Shown here piece by piece: positions 61,074 through 64,000 of a stretch of 64,000 nucleotides of DNA. The translations under genes were made by a program, and so were the position numbers. The stretch is from Mycobacterium colombiense (GTDB lineage Bacteria > Actinomycetota > Actinomycetes > Mycobacteriales > Mycobacteriaceae), in contig NZ_LZKI01000119.1 of assembly GCF_001672755.1 (NCBI RefSeq), positions 33,807 to 97,806 on the forward strand, read 5' to 3'. The notes beneath the pieces were generated by a model that did not search any database, had not been told where the DNA came from, and saw nothing but the letters and a program-made list of their open reading frames with translations. Within the stretch, counting starts at the first letter, position 1. Each line of letters begins with the position of its first letter.

Positions 61074-64000
61074 TCACGCCTGTCGCTCCTCACTTGCCAT
61101 CGATGCAGGTAGTTCACTCGTTATACCAATGTCGGTCTGCGGTTTGCCCTGCAGTGCCGTCACCAGGTTGGCGACCATCTGCACCAGCTCGACATCGCGC
61201 AGTCGCGGCGCGCCCACCCCGCCGGCCCGCGGAATGGGAACCTGCACGGTGGACGTCGTGGCGCGGTAGCTCGCGGCCGGGTACATCCGCTTGAGCCGCA
61301 CCTGAGCCGAGTCCGGCAGCGTCATCGGCGAGAGCCGCACCGTCGACGCCGACGCCGCCGACACCTCGGTGATGCCGGCGGCGCGGCACAGCAGCCGCAG
61401 CCGCGCCACCGCCACCAGCCGCAGGGCCGGTTCGGGCAGCGCCCCGTACCGGTCGACGAGTTCCTCCACCACGGCGTCGATCTCGCCGTCGGAGGACGCC
61501 GCGGCCAGCCGCCGGTATCCCTCCAGGCGCAGCCGGTCGCTCGCGATGTAGTCCGGCGGCAGGTGCGCGTCGACCGGCAGGTCGATCCGCACGTCCTTGG
61601 GCTCCTCGGCCGTTGTGACGGTCTGGCCGTCGGCGGCCGCCCGGTAGGCCTCCACCGCCTCGCCCACCAGCCGGACATACAGGTCGAAACCGACCCCGGC
61701 GACGTGGCCGGACTGCTCGACGCCCAACACGTTGCCGGCCCCGCGGATTTCGAGGTCCTTCATCGCGACCGCCATGCCCGCGCCCAGCTCGTTGTTCTGC
61801 GCGATGGTGGCCAGCCGGTCGTAGGCCGTCTCGGTCAGCGGCGCGTGCGGCGGATACAGGAAGTAGGCGTAGCCGCGCTCCCGGCTGCGGCCGACCCGGC
61901 CGCGCAGCTGGTGCAGCTGCGACAGGCCGAAGGTGTCGGCGCGCTCGACGATCAGCGTGTTCGCGTTGGAGATGTCCAGCCCGGTCTCCACGATCGTGGT
62001 GCACACCAGGATGTCGTATTCGCGGTTCCAGAATCCCTGGACCGTGCGTTCCAGCCGTTCCTCGGGCATCTGTCCGTGCGCGACGACCACCCGCGCCTCG
62101 GGCACCAGCTCCCGGATCCGGGCCGCCGTCCGGTCGATCGAGCTGACCCGGTTGTGCACGTAGAAGACCTGCCCGTCGCGCAGCAGCTCGCGGCGCAGGG
62201 CGGCCGCGACCTGCTTGTCATCGTGCGGGCCGACATAGGTCAGCACCGGATACCGCTCCTCGGGCGGCGTCAGGATTGTCGACATCTCCCGGATGCCGGC
62301 CAGGCTCATCTCCAGCGTGCGCGGGATGGGGGTGGCGCTCATGGTCAGCACGTCGACGTGGGTGCGCAGCGACTTGATGTGCTCCTTGTGCTCGACGCCG
62401 AACCGCTGCTCCTCGTCGACCACCACCAGGCCGAGGTCCTTCCAGCGCACCCCGGTCTGCAGCAGCCGGTGCGTGCCGATCACCACGTCCACCGACCCGT
62501 CGGCCAGGCCTTCGATCACGGCCTTGGATTCGGCCCCGTCGGTGAACCGGGACAGCCCCTTGACGGTCACCGGGAACCCGGTCATCCGGTCGGCGAACGT
62601 CTGCAGATGCTGGTCAGCCAGCAGCGTGGTGGGCACCAGCACGGCGACCTGCTTGCCGTCCTGGACTGCCTTGAACGCCGCCCGCACCGCGATCTCGGTC
62701 TTGCCGTAGCCGACGTCACCGCAGATCACCCGGTCCATCGGGATCGGCTTTTCCATATCGCCCTTGACTTCGGTGATCGCGGTGAGCTGGTCGACGGTCT
62801 CGGTGTAGCCGAACGCGTCCTCCATCTCGGCCTGCCAGGGCGTGTCCGGCCCGAACGCGTGCCCGGGACTGGCCTGGCGCTTGGCGTACAGCGACACCAG
62901 CTCGCCGGCGATCTCGCGCACCGCGCGACGGGCCTTGGTCTTGGTGTTGGTCCAGTCGCTGCCGCCCAGCTTGCTCAGCGCGGGCGCCTGCCCCCCGACG
63001 TACCGCGACAGCTGGTCCAGCGAATCCATCGGCACATACAGCTTGTCTGTGTTTTTTGCCGCACCACCACGGTTCTTGCTCGAGGCGTATTCGAGCACCA
63101 GGTACTCGCGGCGGGCGCCGCCGACGGTGCGCTCGACCATCTCCACGAACCGGCCGATGCCGTGCTGATCGTGCACCACCAGATCGCCGGCGGTGAGCGC
63201 CAACGGGTCAACGGTGTTGCGCCGCTTGGCCGCCAGGCGCTTGCCCTCGACCGCCGCCACCCGGCTGCCGGTCAGATCGGTCTCGGTGATCACCACCAGC
63301 GTGGCGCCGGGGATGATGACGCCGTCGTGCAGCGGCCCCTTGAGCACACCGACCACGCCCGCCTTGGGCGCGGCACCCGATTCGAGCATGGCGGCCGGGG
63401 TGTCGCATTCGGCCAGTCGCTCCACCACGCGATGCGCGGTGCCGGTGCCGGGTGCGACGACGACGGCGTAGCCGCCGGTGCTGACGTGCGCGCGCAGCAT
63501 CGCGAAGATGCCGTCGATGTCGTGCTGGTGGCCGCGGGCGGACGGCGCCGAACGGATATCGAGTTCCACGGCCGATTCGTCGGACAGCTGGCTCAACGTC
63601 CACCAGGGATGGCCGGCACGGGCCGCCGCGCCCCGCACCTCGTCCAGTTCGGCGAACCCCGATCCGCCGAACTGCGCCACGTCGACCGGGGCGTCGGTAC
63701 CCAACGCGGCGACCGACCACGACGCTTCGAGGAACTCGCTGCCGGTCTTGATCAGGTCGGCGGCCCGGGTGCGGACCTTCTCCGGATCGCAGAGCAACAC
63801 CGGTGTGCGCTCGGCCAATTGGTCGGTCAGCAGCACATGCTCGCCGGGCCGGAGCACCGGCAGCAGGGCCTCCATGCCGTCGACCGCGATGCCTTCGCCG
63901 ATCTTGGCCAGCATGTCGGTGACGCTGCCGGTGATGGCGGGGTCGGTGGTCCGGTGCCGGGCGGCCAGCTCGGCGGCGCGCTGCCGCACCTCATCGGTCA
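61074..64000 (-). CDS. mfd: Transcription-repair coupling factor Mfd (N terminus beyond window)
   Basis: Removes RNA polymerase stalled at DNA damage and recruits UvrA. The window holds about 975 residues of the usual ~1,230; the frame runs off the right edge. Present are the RNAP-interacting domain ([20 protein letters not shown]), helicase motifs [15 protein letters not shown] (Walker A), [48 protein letters not shown] motif V and [16 protein letters not shown], and the C-terminal regulatory domain. No frameshift is visible. It corresponds to Rv1020. Confidence 0.96.
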   Translation of the reverse strand, partial: TDEVRQRAAELAARHRTTDPAITGSVTDMLAKIGEGIAVDGMEALLPVLRPGEHVLLTDQLAERTPVLLCDPEKVRTRAADLIKTGSEFLEASWSVAALGTDAPVDVAQFGGSGFAELDEVRGAAARAGHPWWTLSQLSDESAVELDIRSAPSARGHQHDIDGIFAMLRAHVSTGGYAVVVAPGTGTAHRVVERLAECDTPAAMLESGAAPKAGVVGVLKGPLHDGVIIPGATLVVITETDLTGSRVAAVEGKRLAAKRRNTVDPLALTAGDLVVHDQHGIGRFVEMVERTVGGARREYLVLEYASSKNRGGAAKNTDKLYVPMDSLDQLSRYVGGQAPALSKLGGSDWTNTKTKARRAVREIAGELVSLYAKRQASPGHAFGPDTPWQAEMEDAFGYTETVDQLTAITEVKGDMEKPIPMDRVICGDVGYGKTEIAVRAAFKAVQDGKQVAVLVPTTLLADQHLQTFADRMTGFPVTVKGLSRFTDGAESKAVIEGLADGSVDVVIGTHRLLQTGVRWKDLGLVVVDEEQRFGVEHKEHIKSLRTHVDVLTMSATPIPRTLEMSLAGIREMSTILTPPEERYPVLTYVGPHDDKQVAAALRRELLRDGQVFYVHNRVSSIDRTAARIRELVPEARVVVAHGQMPEERLERTVQGFWNREYDILVCTTIVETGLDISNANTLIVERADTFGLSQLHQLRGRVGRSRERGYAYFLYPPHAPLTETAYDRLATIAQNNELGAGMAVAMKDLEIRGAGNVLGVEQSGHVAGVGFDLYVRLVGEAVEAYRAAADGQTVTTAEEPKDVRIDLPVDAHLPPDYIASDRLRLEGYRRLAAASSDGEIDAVVEELVDRYGALPEPALRLVAVARLRLLCRAAGITEVSAASASTVRLSPMTLPDSAQVRLKRMYPAASYRATTSTVQVPIPRAGGVGAPRLRDVELVQMVANLVTALQGKPQTDIGITSELPASMASEERQA

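Overview
The window is high-GC DNA from a Mycobacterium, most likely a slow-growing species outside the M. tuberculosis complex. It carries a PE-PPE-esx quartet of the ESX-5-associated type, an SVP-class PPE gene, mycothiol metabolism (mca), lpq lipoproteins and both kdp and trcRS regulators. From memory of M. tuberculosis gene order, the layout is collinear with Rv1093 (glyA1) descending to Rv1020 (mfd), shown here in inverted orientation. The PE_PGRS and celA2 genes that M. tuberculosis has between these loci are absent, and no insertion sequence, prophage or CRISPR array was seen. Species-level assignment is inference.

Region by region. 1-5.5 kb: glyA (a long, chlamydial-type SHMT), coaA, two unknown membrane proteins and a cis-prenyltransferase. 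5.6-14.9 kb: hemolysin III, a ketosteroid isomerase-like protein beside a 3 x 56 bp tandem repeat, a translationally coupled thioredoxin-domain/small membrane protein/mca group, greA, and the transsulfuration genes metB and cbs with pra. 15-23.4 kb: lipid genes (lipU, a GDSL esterase, fadA3, echA9, echA8, an alpha/beta hydrolase) and a Bax-inhibitor-1 membrane protein. 23.4-30.2 kb: a cysteine-dioxygenase/rhodanese pair, lpqV, two convergent patatins, a class II amidotransferase, a SRPBCC protein and a fatty acyl-CoA synthetase. 30.3-38.4 kb: an Rv1057-type beta-propeller, glnB-amtB, DUF427 and dienelactone hydrolase genes, tRNA-Leu(UAA), a methyltransferase and a DUF732 protein.

38.4-46.4 kb: the PE-PPE-esx-esx operon ended by a strong hairpin, a convergent PPE-SVP gene, then trcR-trcS. 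46.7-54.9 kb: a complete kdp potassium uptake system in one tightly overlapping run (a 27-codon hydrophobic ORF, kdpF, kdpA, kdpB, kdpC, kdpD, kdpE). 55-64 kb: a small HTH-like protein, ppx/gppA, DUF501, an FtsB-like divisome protein, eno, lpqU, mazG and the C-terminal ~80% of mfd.

How the genes work together: cbs/metB (cysteine-methionine interconversion), the CDO-like/rhodanese pair (cysteine oxidation, sulfane sulfur) and mca with its thioredoxin-domain partner (thiol detoxification) form a loose sulfur neighbourhood. TrcR is known in M. tuberculosis to control the Rv1057 propeller gene, whose homologue lies about 13 kb away. The kdp run and the PE-PPE-esx operon share a 17-bp upstream motif, suggesting a common regulator.
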